From Sphingobacterium olei (GTDB lineage: Bacteria > Bacteroidota > Bacteroidia > Sphingobacteriales > Sphingobacteriaceae), in assembly GCF_005048855.1 (NCBI RefSeq), contig NZ_SUME01000012.1:1-64000 (forward strand): DNA of 64,000 nt, written 5' to 3'. Below, piece after piece: positions 7,510 through 17,700 of this stretch. Below the pieces are notes generated by a model, which saw only the letters and a program-made list of their open reading frames with translations, did no database searches and had not been told where the DNA came from. A program made the position numbers and the translations under genes. Within the stretch, counting starts at the first letter, position 1; each line of letters begins with the position of its first letter.

Positions 7510-8898
7510 ATGGGAACAGCAGCAAAGGAATTACAAGCTCAGCAATCTAAATCAAAGCGACAATGGATATATGTAAAAAAGCTTTCTGGGAAGCTTTACA
7601 ACTATAGACAAGGCGTAGGATATAGTTTGCTGCTGTTCCTTTTTGTGGCTCCTTTTGTAAGAGTTGACGGAAACCCCTTTTTAATGTTCAATATCATTGA
7701 GCGAAAGTTTTCTATTTTTGGAAATATTTTCTATCCTCAGGATTTACATATATTCGTTTTTGGCAGTTTGATTATTCTCGTCTCTATTGTTCTTTTTACA
7801 GTGGTGTACGGCAGGGTGTGGTGCGGGTGGGTTTGTCCACAAACAATTTTCATGGAGCTTGTATTCCGCAGGATTGAATATTGGATTGAAGGAGATTGGC
7901 AACGACAAAAAAAAGTAAATGAAGGTGCCAGTACGGATTTACGTGCTTGGAAAAAAATGCTGAAGCAAACCATATTTTTGGCGATATCTTTTTTCATTTC
8001 CAATATTTTCTTGGCCTATATCATCGGTACGGATGCCCTATTTCAAATAATGAACGACCCAGTGGATCAACATGTAGGCGGTTTTGTGTCGATTATTATC
8101 TTTACGCTCTTATTTTATGTTGTATTCGCTTACGTCCGGGAAATAGTATGTACAACAATCTGTCCTTACGGAAGATTACAGGGGGTATTATTAGACGATA
8201 GGAGCCTTACTGTTGCTTACGACGAAAAACGTGGTGAGCCTAGAGGAAGATTACGCACGGAAGAAGACTTAGACGAACAGAAAGGCGACTGTATAGATTG
8301 TAAATTATGCGTTCATGTTTGTCCGACAGGGATTGATATACGGAACGGTATACAATTGGAGTGTGTGAATTGTACAGCTTGTATTGATGCATGCGATACG
8401 GTCATGGAAAAAATAAATAAACCGAAACGGCTTATCGGTTTCTATTCGATGGCAGAGGTAGAGGACAAGGCTAATTTTAAAAAAAACAACACCCGCTCTC
8501 TATTTTATACCGTTATTTTAGCCTTACTTATGGGGATATTCGGATATATGATATTTAGCCGTGCTATTATTGGCACCTCCCTGCTTCGTGCGACAGGCAG
8601 CACCTACCAAACGCGTCCGGATGGTACTATCAGCAACTTGTATACGTTGGAACTCATGAATAAAAGTGGTAAGGAGATCACCTTCGAGCTGGTGCCCGAA
8701 AATCCGGAATTGCAGCTGCAATTGGTTAATAAAATAGAAAGATTGCAAAAGGATGGAATGGCTAAGATGAGTTTCTTTTTGATTGGCAGAAGAGAGCATA
8801 TCTCAAAATATAAAACGAATGTTAACGTAAATGTAATTTCCGAAGGGAAGGTAGTTGAGAAGATGAAAACAACTTTTATAGCACCTCCCGGAACTTAG
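7510..8898 (+). CDS. ccoG: Cytochrome c oxidase accessory protein CcoG (FixG/RdxA)
   Basis: About 462 residues, an integral membrane protein with ferredoxin motifs. Membrane helices occupy the first 230 residues, with the conserved WCGWVCPQTIFMELVFRRIE segment. Two 4Fe-4S clusters follow (CIDCKLCVHVCP and CVNCTACIDACD), then another helix and an Ig-like periplasmic C-terminal domain. In studied bacteria CcoG helps prepare copper for cbb3 assembly as a Cu(II) reductase. An in-frame GTG lies at 7504, but the ATG at 7510 is better placed behind AGTGAGGTG. Its position directly after ccoP is the classic order. Confidence 0.92.
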   Translation: MGTAAKELQAQQSKSKRQWIYVKKLSGKLYNYRQGVGYSLLLFLFVAPFVRVDGNPFLMFNIIERKFSIFGNIFYPQDLHIFVFGSLIILVSIVLFTVVYGRVWCGWVCPQTIFMELVFRRIEYWIEGDWQRQKKVNEGASTDLRAWKKMLKQTIFLAISFFISNIFLAYIIGTDALFQIMNDPVDQHVGGFVSIIIFTLLFYVVFAYVREIVCTTICPYGRLQGVLLDDRSLTVAYDEKRGEPRGRLRTEEDLDEQKGDCIDCKLCVHVCPTGIDIRNGIQLECVNCTACIDACDTVMEKINKPKRLIGFYSMAEVEDKANFKKNNTRSLFYTVILALLMGIFGYMIFSRAIIGTSLLRATGSTYQTRPDGTISNLYTLELMNKSGKEITFELVPENPELQLQLVNKIERLQKDGMAKMSFFLIGRREHISKYKTNVNVNVISEGKVVEKMKTTFIAPPGT

Positions 8899-8917
8899 AT
8901 TATAATATATAATACAT

Positions 8918-9343
8918 ATGAATTGGGGAATGAAAATTGTTTTGGGCTTAGCGACATTTATGTTATTTATAATCGCGGCTGGGGTCTATATGGTAAGCCA
9001 GGATACAGATACCTTGGTAGAGGAAGATTACTATGAAAAAAGTCTAAACTACGATCAGGTTTACGATCGTAAACAAAATTTATTAGACGATAGGGCAGCA
9101 CCTACTATTCAACTGAATAGTGATACACTGGTTATTATATTCACGCAGGATAGTAATAGGGGGACCCTGCGTTTTCAAAGAAATTCAGATGGCTCTTTGG
9201 ATAAAAAGATCCCGTTTTATACCACGAATAATATTTTTAAGTTACCCACTGCTTCTTTTGAAAAAGGAAATTGGAACCTGGAGATTTCTTGGGATGCGAA
9301 TGGAAAGGGATATATCGCCGATCAGTCGCTTAATATTCAGTAA
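8918..9343 (+). CDS. ccoH: FixH/CcoH family oxidase assembly protein
   Basis: 141 residues. One N-terminal membrane helix (about 5-25) is followed by VSQDTDTLVEEDYYEKSLNYDQ, the hallmark FixH segment in which Asp/Glu-Tyr-Tyr precede a short beta-rich periplasmic domain. CcoH is needed for stable assembly of cbb3 oxidase. The gene lies 19 bp after ccoG and 6 bp before the next membrane protein, so it is translated as part of the operon. Confidence 0.88.
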   Translation: MNWGMKIVLGLATFMLFIIAAGVYMVSQDTDTLVEEDYYEKSLNYDQVYDRKQNLLDDRAAPTIQLNSDTLVIIFTQDSNRGTLRFQRNSDGSLDKKIPFYTTNNIFKLPTASFEKGNWNLEISWDANGKGYIADQSLNIQ

Positions 9344-9349
9344 CGCATA

Positions 9350-10042
9350 ATGACGTATCACTACCTTGCTTTTTTTATGGGCCTATTTGGTAGCATACAC
9401 TGCGTGGTGATGTGCGGGCCACTTCTTGTTGCTATACAAGGCAACCAGCGCATCTCATGGAGACAAACGTTCAATAAACTGTTGCATCAAACAGGGCGGA
9501 TTTTAACTTACGGCTGCATTGGATTACTAGTGGGGCTATTTGGTAGTCTTGCGGCTTTACAGGGATGGCAAGAGGGATTTTCTGTTATTACAGGAGCTAT
9601 CCTAATTGTAATTGGATTATTTTATTTCGTAGGCAAAAAGTCTATAAAGTTGGCTCGGTTACAAACCAGAGCAATACAGCCTCTTGCTCGTGTAATGGGC
9701 AAATGGCTATATAAGCCAGGAGGAGCTTTTATAGCGGGCATACTCAATGGTATTTTGCCCTGTGGTATGGTATATATGGCACTGGCTTCGGCAATGAATG
9801 CCGATCAAGTAATGAATAGCTTTTGGTTCATGGTCTTGTTCGGGCTAGGAACATTACCGCTGATGTTTACATTTTCTTTTGCAACCTCTTTACCCAAAAG
9901 TATTTTTAAGATGAAATTCGTCAGAATTATTCCGTTTCTCTATTTATTGATGGGTATGTGGTTTCTGTTGCGTGGGGCTAACCTCGATATTCCTTATCTC
10001 AGTCCACTAATTCACATCGAGGGCGCTCTTAATTGTATGTAG
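9350..10042 (+). CDS. TauE/SafE- or DsbD-like membrane protein of the cbb3 operon
   Basis: A 230-residue polytopic membrane protein with about six helices, belonging to the sulfite-exporter TauE/SafE or cytochrome-c-biogenesis DsbD_2 (PF13386-type) group. Two cysteine motifs stand out: SIHCVVMCGPLL near the N-terminus and GILPCGMVY around residue 137. Both face the membrane and could bind copper or take part in thiol chemistry. It ends the cco operon, 6 bp after ccoH, where related genomes also place it. A role in metal supply or maturation of the oxidase is inferred from context. Its stop codon directly abuts that of the convergent MATE gene. Confidence 0.75.
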   Translation: MTYHYLAFFMGLFGSIHCVVMCGPLLVAIQGNQRISWRQTFNKLLHQTGRILTYGCIGLLVGLFGSLAALQGWQEGFSVITGAILIVIGLFYFVGKKSIKLARLQTRAIQPLARVMGKWLYKPGGAFIAGILNGILPCGMVYMALASAMNADQVMNSFWFMVLFGLGTLPLMFTFSFATSLPKSIFKMKFVRIIPFLYLLMGMWFLLRGANLDIPYLSPLIHIEGALNCM

Positions 10043-11395
10043 CTAGACCAGTTTTCGTTGGATGATATGCCTGTATCTGAGGTATAATAGCAAAGATGAA
10101 GTCAATAGCCCGAGTGTCAACCCGTACCATACTCCTTGGACTCCCCAGCCCAGGTTAATGCCCATAAAATAGCCGGTCGGTAATCCGATAATCCAATAGG
10201 CGATAAACGTAAACAGCGTTGGTATATTTACATCTCCCATACCGCGTAGGATTCCTAAACCCACCACCTGCGTTCCGTCAAATAACTGAAATAGTCCTGC
10301 AATAATTAATAATTGAGCTGAAAGCTGAATCACGGCCGTATCCGTAGTGATGAGATGTGGTAAGTATTGGTTGAACACAGCGAATAATACGGCCGTAAAA
10401 ACCATAAAGATCAAAACCAGATGATACGATACACTTGCGAATTTCTGTAACCTATAATACTTGTTGTTCCCGAAACTGTTGCCCGTTTTGATTGTAGCGG
10501 CGGCAGCGATGCCACTGGCCATCATATAAGTCATTGCTGCTAACGTGATTGCTACCTGATGGGATGCTTGTTCTAATGCGCCAATCTGGCCTGCAATTAC
10601 CGATGCTCCTGCAAAGGCACCAATTTCGAATACATATTGCATAGCTACGGGGGCTCCGATACGCAATATGTTTTTTATTCTTTGCCATTGTACAAAGAAC
10701 AGGTTAAATTTTATCAGATATGATTTAAAAGGTTTGGCACGCAACACATACGTCATCATGACTATCATCATCAGTACCCGGTCAATTAATGTGGCCAATC
10801 CTACGCCCCGAATTCCCATCGGTTCAAAACCAAACATCCCTTTTACCAATACAATAGCAATTACTACATTTAACACATTTCCCCAAATGGTGATATTCAT
10901 CGCTTGTTTCGTAAACCCTAGTCCCTCCGCAAATTGTTTGAAGGTATTGAATACCATTAGTGGCCAAATGGATAAACTTAATAAAAATAAATAGGGCTTG
11001 GCCTCTCTTACGACCTGCGGATCTTGATCGGCATAATCCATAGCGACCATAGAGCCAAAGTATACGAAACAGAATAAAATTATACCGGTGAAAAAGTTTA
11101 TCCAAAAGCTGTTGGAAAGTAGTTTAGCACATTCTTCTTTGTTTGTTTTGCCATTTTCTTGTGCGATTAGAGGGGTGAGGCCATAAGCAATGCCTATCCC
11201 TATCACGAGTACGACCATAAAAAAGGAATGAGATAGAGAAACAGCTGCTAAAGGAATACATCCGGCAAAGTGTCCTACGATCATGGTATCTGCAGTTTGC
11301 ACCAATGTATGCCCCAATTGTGATATCACTACGGGCCCCGCCAAAGCGATAGTACTTAGATAATAATTTTTATTTGCCTTAAAACTTGATAACAT
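10043..11395 (-). CDS. MATE family efflux transporter
   Basis: 450 residues with twelve predicted membrane helices in two six-helix halves. Typical MATE stretches include LAGPVVISQLGHTLVQTADTMIVG at the start and APVAMQYVFEIGAF opening the second half. These antiporters export cationic drugs or metabolites using Na+ or H+ gradients; the substrate is unknown. An in-frame TTG at 11416 would lie inside the -7 box TAGCTTTG (11421-11414), so the ATG at 11395 is taken as the start. The gene is convergent with the cbb3 operon and divergent from tatA. Confidence 0.9.
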   Translation of the reverse strand: MLSSFKANKNYYLSTIALAGPVVISQLGHTLVQTADTMIVGHFAGCIPLAAVSLSHSFFMVVLVIGIGIAYGLTPLIAQENGKTNKEECAKLLSNSFWINFFTGIILFCFVYFGSMVAMDYADQDPQVVREAKPYLFLLSLSIWPLMVFNTFKQFAEGLGFTKQAMNITIWGNVLNVVIAIVLVKGMFGFEPMGIRGVGLATLIDRVLMMIVMMTYVLRAKPFKSYLIKFNLFFVQWQRIKNILRIGAPVAMQYVFEIGAFAGASVIAGQIGALEQASHQVAITLAAMTYMMASGIAAAATIKTGNSFGNNKYYRLQKFASVSYHLVLIFMVFTAVLFAVFNQYLPHLITTDTAVIQLSAQLLIIAGLFQLFDGTQVVGLGILRGMGDVNIPTLFTFIAYWIIGLPTGYFMGINLGWGVQGVWYGLTLGLLTSSLLLYLRYRHIIQRKLV

Positions 11396-11413
11396 CGTTC
11401 GTAAATTAGCCTG

Positions 11414-11421
11414 CAAAGCTA
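11414..11421 (-). promoter_or_regulatory. -7 box TAGCTTTG for the MATE gene
   Basis: TAGCTTTG on the minus strand matches TANNTTTG and lies 18 bp before the ATG at 11395. It overlaps the alternative TTG codon and therefore helps decide the translation start. Confidence 0.55.
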
Positions 11422-11490
11422 CAAAAGATATACTTACAAATTAGGACAGCCATTAATAAGTTTTTGTGTCTAAATATTTACAGTAAAGTA

Positions 11491-11521
11491 TTGGGTAAAA
11501 TAAATAATACGCTTACCTTAG
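11491..11521 (+). promoter_or_regulatory. Candidate tatA promoter TTG-N20-TACCTTAG
   Basis: TTG at 11491-11493 and TACCTTAG at 11514-11521, 20 bp apart, fit the Bacteroidota promoter with one mismatch in the -7 box. The ATG follows at 11545. Confidence 0.45.
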
Positions 11522-11544
11522 CCTTATTAAATTGTAATTAAAGT

Positions 11545-12057
11545 ATGACGACGTTAGCATTTTTAAATATTGGGACCCAGGAGATGATGTTAATAGTAAT
11601 TGTTATTTTACTATTATTTGGAGGAAAGAAATTACCGGAATTGGCGCGTGGACTAGGAAAAGGAATCCGCGAATTTAAAGATGCTTCTGAGGGGATTAAA
11701 AGAGAGATTTCAGATCAGATTAATAACTTTGAAAAGGATTTAGATGTGACGGTAGAGGATAAAAAGGTTACTCCACAAAAAACGGAAGACACTGAAACTT
11801 CTGCTGAAGAAAATGAAAATTCGGACTTAATAGACGAACAGGAATCGGCTGTTGCTGAAAAGAAATTTCCAGAATTCACTACGCCAGAAAATACCTATCA
11901 ACACGATCCTGGAGCTCATCCGGTAGACGAATCGGAATATTATAAATACGGTTATAACGATAATTTTGCCAATCAAAATACAGCGGAAGATAATGAAGAT
12001 ACAACAAATGCTGTAGATCATGAGGAATCAAAAGATGACTCGATAAAAAACGCTTAA
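11545..12057 (+). CDS. tatA: Sec-independent translocase subunit TatA/TatE with long acidic tail
   Basis: 170 residues. A short N-terminal membrane helix (about 9-25) is followed by FGGKKLPELARGLGKGIREFKDA, the TatA hinge and amphipathic helix including the conserved Phe-Gly. TatA oligomers form the passage for folded proteins with twin-arginine signals. The region from about 60 to the end is acidic and probably disordered, much longer than in E. coli TatA (89 residues) but usual in Bacteroidota. No tatC is in this window. A hairpin separates it from tex downstream. Confidence 0.92.
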   Translation: MTTLAFLNIGTQEMMLIVIVILLLFGGKKLPELARGLGKGIREFKDASEGIKREISDQINNFEKDLDVTVEDKKVTPQKTEDTETSAEENENSDLIDEQESAVAEKKFPEFTTPENTYQHDPGAHPVDESEYYKYGYNDNFANQNTAEDNEDTTNAVDHEESKDDSIKNA

Positions 12058-12079
12058 AAAACGAATTAAAATATATGTT

Positions 12080-12111
12080 AAAGCTGTTGATGTATAACCG
12101 TCAACGGCTTT
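12080..12111 (+). terminator. Terminator between tatA and tex
   Basis: AAAGCTGTTGA (12080-12090) pairs with TCAACGGCTTT (12101-12111) with one U-G wobble, followed by ATTTTT. Confidence 0.7.
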
Positions 12112-12140
12112 ATTTTTCAATAGGAACCTACTAAATTTTT

Positions 12141-14372
12141 ATGTTACACGAAATTATTATTTCGAAAGAATTGGCACTTACTTCCAAACAGGTAAGTACT
12201 ACAATTGGATTATTGGATGAAGGAGCTACAATACCATTTATTTCTCGGTATCGTAAAGAACTTACAGGGAGTTTAGATGAGGTTCAGATCACGTCTATCC
12301 GTGATCGCATGCAGCAATTACGCGATTTGGATAAGCGTAAAGACGCAGTTTTGAAATCTATAGCAGATCAGGGAAAACTTACGTCTGAATTAGAGGCACA
12401 GGTTAAATCTGCGGAAACGATGTCTGCATTAGAAGATATTTATCTTCCGTATAAACCCAAACGCAAAACTCGGGCATCCGCAGCACGTGAAAAAGGGTTA
12501 CAACCTCTAGCGGATTTTCTTCTAGCACAAAATTTAATGGAAATTAACGATCAGGCTAAAAACTTTATCGATGTAGAGAAAGGCGTTTCTTCAGTCGAAG
12601 ATGCATTGGCAGGGTCAAGGGATATTATCGCCGAAACCATAGCTGAAGATGCAGAGGTACGTGCGCGCACGCGTAGGGTATTTTTAGAAAAAGGTACTTT
12701 TGTTTCGCGTGTAGTACCGGGGAAAGAAGAATCTGCTTTGAAATATAAAGATTATTATGAGTGGTCGGAGTCGCTCAAAGATGCTCCCTCACATCGTGTA
12801 TTGGCCATGCGTCGCGGAGAGAAAGAAGAGTTTTTATACTTAGATATAGAGGTGTCGGAAGAATCGATACTGCCATTAATCGATTCCATATATATACATG
12901 GGACTAATGAAGCTGCGAAGCAGGTACGGTTGGCGATAATAGACGGGTACAAGCGTCTGTTAAAACCCTCGATGGAAACTGAAATTCGTGTGCTGACACG
13001 TCAAAAGGCCGATGAGGAAGCGATAAAAGTTTTTGCGGATAATGTAAGACAACTGCTATTGGCAGCTCCACTTGGACAAAGAAGGTTACTGGCTATCGAT
13101 CCTGGATTTCGCACGGGCTGTAAAACTGTTGTGCTGGATGCACAAGGTAATCTGTTGGAAAATACGGCTATCTTTCCGCATACCGGTGCTGGGGGAGCAG
13201 TGGAGGCGGAGAAGACGGTTAAACATCTGGTCTCGAAGTATGATATTGAAGCTATAGCTATCGGTAATGGAACGGCGGGGCGTGAAACGGAAGATTTTGT
13301 TCGCAAACTGGACTTGCAAAATGTAACGCTTGTAATGGTCAATGAATCGGGAGCCTCAATCTATTCTGCCTCGGAGACTGCGCGTGAAGAGTTTCCCGAT
13401 TATGACATTACAGTACGTGGTGCGGTTTCTATTGGTCGCAGATTGATGGACCCATTGGCCGAATTGGTGAAAATTGACCCCAAATCTATAGGAGTAGGAC
13501 AGTATCAGCATGACGTCGATCAGAATAAACTACAAACGGCCTTGGATGATACGGTCATGTCTTGTGTGAATGCTGTGGGCGTGGAATTAAATACTGCTTC
13601 AAAGCAAATATTGTCTTATATTTCTGGCTTAGGACCTGCTTTGGCTCAACAAATTGTTAACTACCGTAAGGAAAATGGTCCATTTAGCTCCCGAAGGGAA
13701 CTGAAGAAGGTTCCTCGATTGGGTGATAAAGCTTTCGAACAGGCTGCTGGCTTTTTACGGATACGGAATGCCAGTCATCCGCTCGATGCATCTGCGGTTC
13801 ATCCAGAACGATATGGGCTGGTAGAGCAGATGGCGAAAGACCTGGGTGTTGAAGTAAGCGATTTGATTAAGGATGAGAAGGTGAGAAAGCAGATTAATCT
13901 GAAAGCATACATAACAGATGAAGTAGGACTGCCCACGTTAAATGATATATTAATGGAATTGGCGAAGCCTGGATTAGATCCGAGAGAGCAATTTGAAGCA
14001 TTTTCTTTTACAGAGGGTGTGAACAGTATTGCCGACTTACGTACAGGTATGAAGTTGCCTGGTATCGTTACGAATATTACTAATTTTGGTGCTTTTGTCG
14101 ATATCGGTGTGCATCAGGATGGTTTGGTGCATTTAAGTCAATTGTCCAATCGCTTCGTCTCCAATCCGCATGAAATCGTCAAGGTGCAGCAACATGTTAT
14201 GGTCACCGTGACCGAGGTGGATGCGAAACGTAATCGCATAGGTCTTTCCATGAAAACAACCGAAAAGGTTTTGCCTCGAAAAAAGAATGAAAATCCTCGT
14301 GGAAATTCAGGTAAAACCCAAGAGATAGATATGGGAGCAAAGCTAGCAGCACTTGCTAGTAAGTTTAAATAG
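12141..14372 (+). CDS. tex: Tex family RNA-binding transcriptional accessory protein
   Basis: 743 residues with the full Tex layout: an N-terminal helical region, a YqgF-like RNase H fold (LAIDPGFRTGCKTVVLD around 317), helix-hairpin-helix repeats (LGPALAQQIVNYRKENGPFSSRREL around 495) and a C-terminal S1 RNA-binding domain (PGIVTNITNFGAFVDIGVHQDGLVHLSQL around 640). Tex binds nucleic acid and influences transcription and stress tolerance; it resembles the core of eukaryotic Spt6. Length is standard. It stands between two hairpins and appears monocistronic. Confidence 0.95.
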   Translation: MLHEIIISKELALTSKQVSTTIGLLDEGATIPFISRYRKELTGSLDEVQITSIRDRMQQLRDLDKRKDAVLKSIADQGKLTSELEAQVKSAETMSALEDIYLPYKPKRKTRASAAREKGLQPLADFLLAQNLMEINDQAKNFIDVEKGVSSVEDALAGSRDIIAETIAEDAEVRARTRRVFLEKGTFVSRVVPGKEESALKYKDYYEWSESLKDAPSHRVLAMRRGEKEEFLYLDIEVSEESILPLIDSIYIHGTNEAAKQVRLAIIDGYKRLLKPSMETEIRVLTRQKADEEAIKVFADNVRQLLLAAPLGQRRLLAIDPGFRTGCKTVVLDAQGNLLENTAIFPHTGAGGAVEAEKTVKHLVSKYDIEAIAIGNGTAGRETEDFVRKLDLQNVTLVMVNESGASIYSASETAREEFPDYDITVRGAVSIGRRLMDPLAELVKIDPKSIGVGQYQHDVDQNKLQTALDDTVMSCVNAVGVELNTASKQILSYISGLGPALAQQIVNYRKENGPFSSRRELKKVPRLGDKAFEQAAGFLRIRNASHPLDASAVHPERYGLVEQMAKDLGVEVSDLIKDEKVRKQINLKAYITDEVGLPTLNDILMELAKPGLDPREQFEAFSFTEGVNSIADLRTGMKLPGIVTNITNFGAFVDIGVHQDGLVHLSQLSNRFVSNPHEIVKVQQHVMVTVTEVDAKRNRIGLSMKTTEKVLPRKKNENPRGNSGKTQEIDMGAKLAALASKFK

Positions 14373-14408
14373 CAAAAAAGGTCGATTCAAAAAATCGATC
14401 TTTTTTGC
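14373..14408 (+). terminator. Terminator after tex
   Basis: GCAAAAAAGGTCGATT pairs with AATCGATCTTTTTTGC across a short A-rich loop, with one G-T wobble. It starts directly after the tex stop. Confidence 0.8.
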
Positions 14409-14420
14409 TATCTTTATTTT

Positions 14421-14708
14421 ATGACTTTAGAAGAATTCAAGGAAACACTTATACGTTCATTACCACCTGAAAATACTTCCGTACATATTAAAGCGCTTTG
14501 GTATGATGCCAAAGGAGACTGGAGGTTGGCCCATGATCTAATCGACCATTTAAAGGACCCAACTTCAGCACATGTGCACGCTTATTTACACCGTGTAGAA
14601 GGAGACCTGTGGAATGCAAGCTATTGGTATAAAAGAGCTAGTCAATCCGAATTCAAAGGGACACTTGTAGAGGAGTGGGAACACTTGTTTTATCTTTTAA
14701 TCAAGTAG
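14421..14708 (+). CDS. Small conserved protein of unknown function
   Basis: 95 residues, cytosolic, no signal peptide. The pattern YDAKGDWRLAHDLIDHL, then VHAYLHRVEGDLWNASYWYKRA, belongs to a small conserved family that I recall from diverse bacteria but that has no assigned function. The helical, Trp- and His-rich repeats look like a single tetratricopeptide-style unit. A near-consensus -7 box TATCTTTA (14409-14416) sits only 4 bp before the ATG and overlaps the tail of the tex terminator. The gene is convergent with tamB. Confidence 0.7.
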   Translation: MTLEEFKETLIRSLPPENTSVHIKALWYDAKGDWRLAHDLIDHLKDPTSAHVHAYLHRVEGDLWNASYWYKRASQSEFKGTLVEEWEHLFYLLIK

Positions 14709-14742
14709 ACCGTCACAGCACAATCTGACAGAAAGTAAGAGC

Positions 14743-17700
14743 TTACGGATTGTCTTTCTTTTCGATGTAAGGGGGAACACTTTCTTTTGGCTTATCTTCT
14801 TTTTTGTCGCCCCAATACCAAAGTTTACGCCAAAATTCCTGAATGGAATTAAATTCCTGCCTATACACCAGACCCAATGCGCTGATGTATTCAGCATCAT
14901 TGGCACGGATTAAGAAATTGCGGGTATACGGACGGTTGTATGCTCTAAGCAAAAGATTTCCGTCTTTACGTAGTCGGTATGTGAGCTCGGCATCGGTAGT
15001 GACCCCCTCGCTAAAAAATGTAAGGTCTGTGGCTTGGTAATTACGGCGGTCGGTAATCCCCCCAGTCAAAACAAGCCGGTCATTTAATAAACGAACTGAT
15101 GCGGAGGCGTCATTTAACGAACGGATATTAAGATCGAAAAAATTGACGTTTAATGATTGGGAAATGATGTTATTGAGTTGATTAAATGCGATTTCAGTCC
15201 CCGCTGATAATAGCGTGTTATTTACTTCTCGTCCAACGTCATTGGTCGAACTCGGTGTGAAACTTCGACGTACGATTAAGCTCAGAGCCTGCTGGTTGAT
15301 ATTATTTACATCGCTTAAATAACTCTGCAATTGATCTTTAATGTAAGGGTTTTGCGGAAAATTCAAATCAAAAGTAATATCAGGTTGCTGTAATGTCCCT
15401 TTGATAATCATGTCGGCTTGTGCAAGCACGCGTTCATCTTCCCCAGAACGCCCTGCGGCGTTGTACAATGGGACGACAGTGGTTCGCTGTTGATATATAG
15501 CATTCAGGTTGATGACGGCCTCCCTAGGATTCCCTGTCCAGCGAACAGTTCCACCTTCTTTAATATCAAAGTATTTATTGATGAAATCTTGCGCTGTAAA
15601 ATGAAATTTTCCCGAACTGACTACGTAGTCACCAAACATTTCAAAATCTCCTAAGCTGGAAATCCGTAAAGTAACTTCGCCCGTGCCCCTTCCCTTCAGT
15701 GACCCTAGGTCTGTTTGCAGGTTAAGTTCTGCTTCGGGGGTAAGTTCTAAATCCATATTCATCGTCAGACCCGTAAATAAGTTTTTGGTTCCTTTCTTAT
15801 TATTTTCAGTGGTGTCGGGACCTATGAAATAGATAAAATCACTTTCTGCGATAGTCATAGCGCTATTAAAAGGAATAGTAAGTACCGTATTTGCTTCAGA
15901 TTTGGCGTCGATATCGATATCGATTGCCGAAGTAAAGCCTTTAAATTTAAATTTTCCCGTGGCGAATGCTGTACCATAATACAAGTTGTTGTCCTTGTAA
16001 TTGGTATTTAGGATCATAAAATTATCTCCCGCCACATCCACATCAATATAAGGATTGATCAGTTTTGCCAAGTCGATAATTCCGTTGGCCGTTGCGGTAT
16101 TTCCTTTGGCATCAAAGAGTTTTAAATTTTGAAGCATGACTGCATTATTTTGAACCATTGCGGGTTGATTTTCCACCCGATAATGTGTCTTTAAATAGTT
16201 TACAGTAAATTCTGCATTGCTAAAACGTCCAATACCGCTTATTTTAGGATTTCGGAAGGTGCCTATGATGCTTACATTGGCGTTTGCTTTACCTTTTAGA
16301 TCTGATACAAGATTCTTTAAAAAAGGCTGGAAAATAATCAAATCTGTTTCATTCAGATTTCCTTTAAGATTTAATGGCTCGTCATCATTCGATAGATTGT
16401 AATTTCCTTGTACACTTATGCCCCGATTTTGTGTATCTACTAATTTCAGATCGACGTTTGCTAAACCACTTTCTGGGTCAAAGTCAGCGATCAAATTCAG
16501 TTGTCCAATTGGAATGTCATTATAGATAATAGGCGTTGTCTGTATATTTGCTGCTACAAAAGGTTGTTTGAAAATAGAATTTATTTCCATTTTTCCATTC
16601 ATAAAACCCCGTAATTGTATCCCTATGGGATTGGTTAAGCCATTTAAAGATGTTAAACTGAAATTGTCGAAAAGGATGTTCAGCTTGTCATTTTCATTGG
16701 AGAGAATGCCATCTAGTTGTACCTGTTGTCTTGCTTGGCTTAATAATAAATTTTTAATGTAGATTTTTCCTTTTGAAACGCGAAGTTGTGCATCATTATT
16801 TAAAAACCAATTTTCTCGATTAATCAGAATAGTGGACGGGCTAAATTGAATATAAGCTGGCTTGTTGTACGCGAAATGTATATTGCCATTAAGGTTGAGG
16901 TAGTTGGTCGCCTGTTTTTCCGACATCTCAATATTAAAATGTAAGCTGTCATTGGCTAATACATTTTTGATAGTAATGTGATTGATGTAGGCACTATCTG
17001 AGAAATTCAATTTGTCGGCGGTCACATTTAATGAAAAAGCATTTTCATCCGCTTTTTCGGCAATCGCTAAATTCGTTACTTTTATTCCCTTATAGGTCAA
17101 GGAAGGACTAAATCCGGTGAACTTAGCCGTGTAATTGGTCGTAGAGAATGATGCGTTCAAATGGGCTCCATCGTCTAATGAAAGTGAAGGGTCTAATAAA
17201 GCGGCCACGGGTTCAAAAGATTTAATATTCAAGTCTAAATCGAAATTTTGTGGATTGAAGGGTTTAACTTCGATACCTATAGCTGGAGCATATCGCATGG
17301 CTAATGATCTGAAATAGGCTCCAATTGTATTGAGATCAATGTTGCCTTGCATTTTAGCGTCTACGACGTCCGAATTTAAGGTCAGCAACCGATCCTGTTG
17401 ATCGCCTTCTGCACTGAAATGTAATTCATTGATGTTGAAATATCCTCGGGTCGTCGTCATTTGAATACTATCCGCATTTAGACCACCAATAAGATTATTT
17501 AACGCATTTCCTGATAAATTTGTTTTCAGATTAGCATGATGTATAATGATGCTATCTTTAGTGACCCAATTTAATTTGTTTAATGCAGCGAAATTAATTT
17601 TTCCATCTAACTGGTAAGTAGGATTTTGGGAATTTAGGTCAATATCACTTGCATAAACTAACTGTAGGTTTTCATCTTCTATATTCCCTTCTACTTGCAA

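Noticed and set aside
11396..11416. Upstream TTG start for the MATE gene
   Set aside because: The TTG lies inside the -7 box and would not be transcribed in full; the ATG at 11395 is used.
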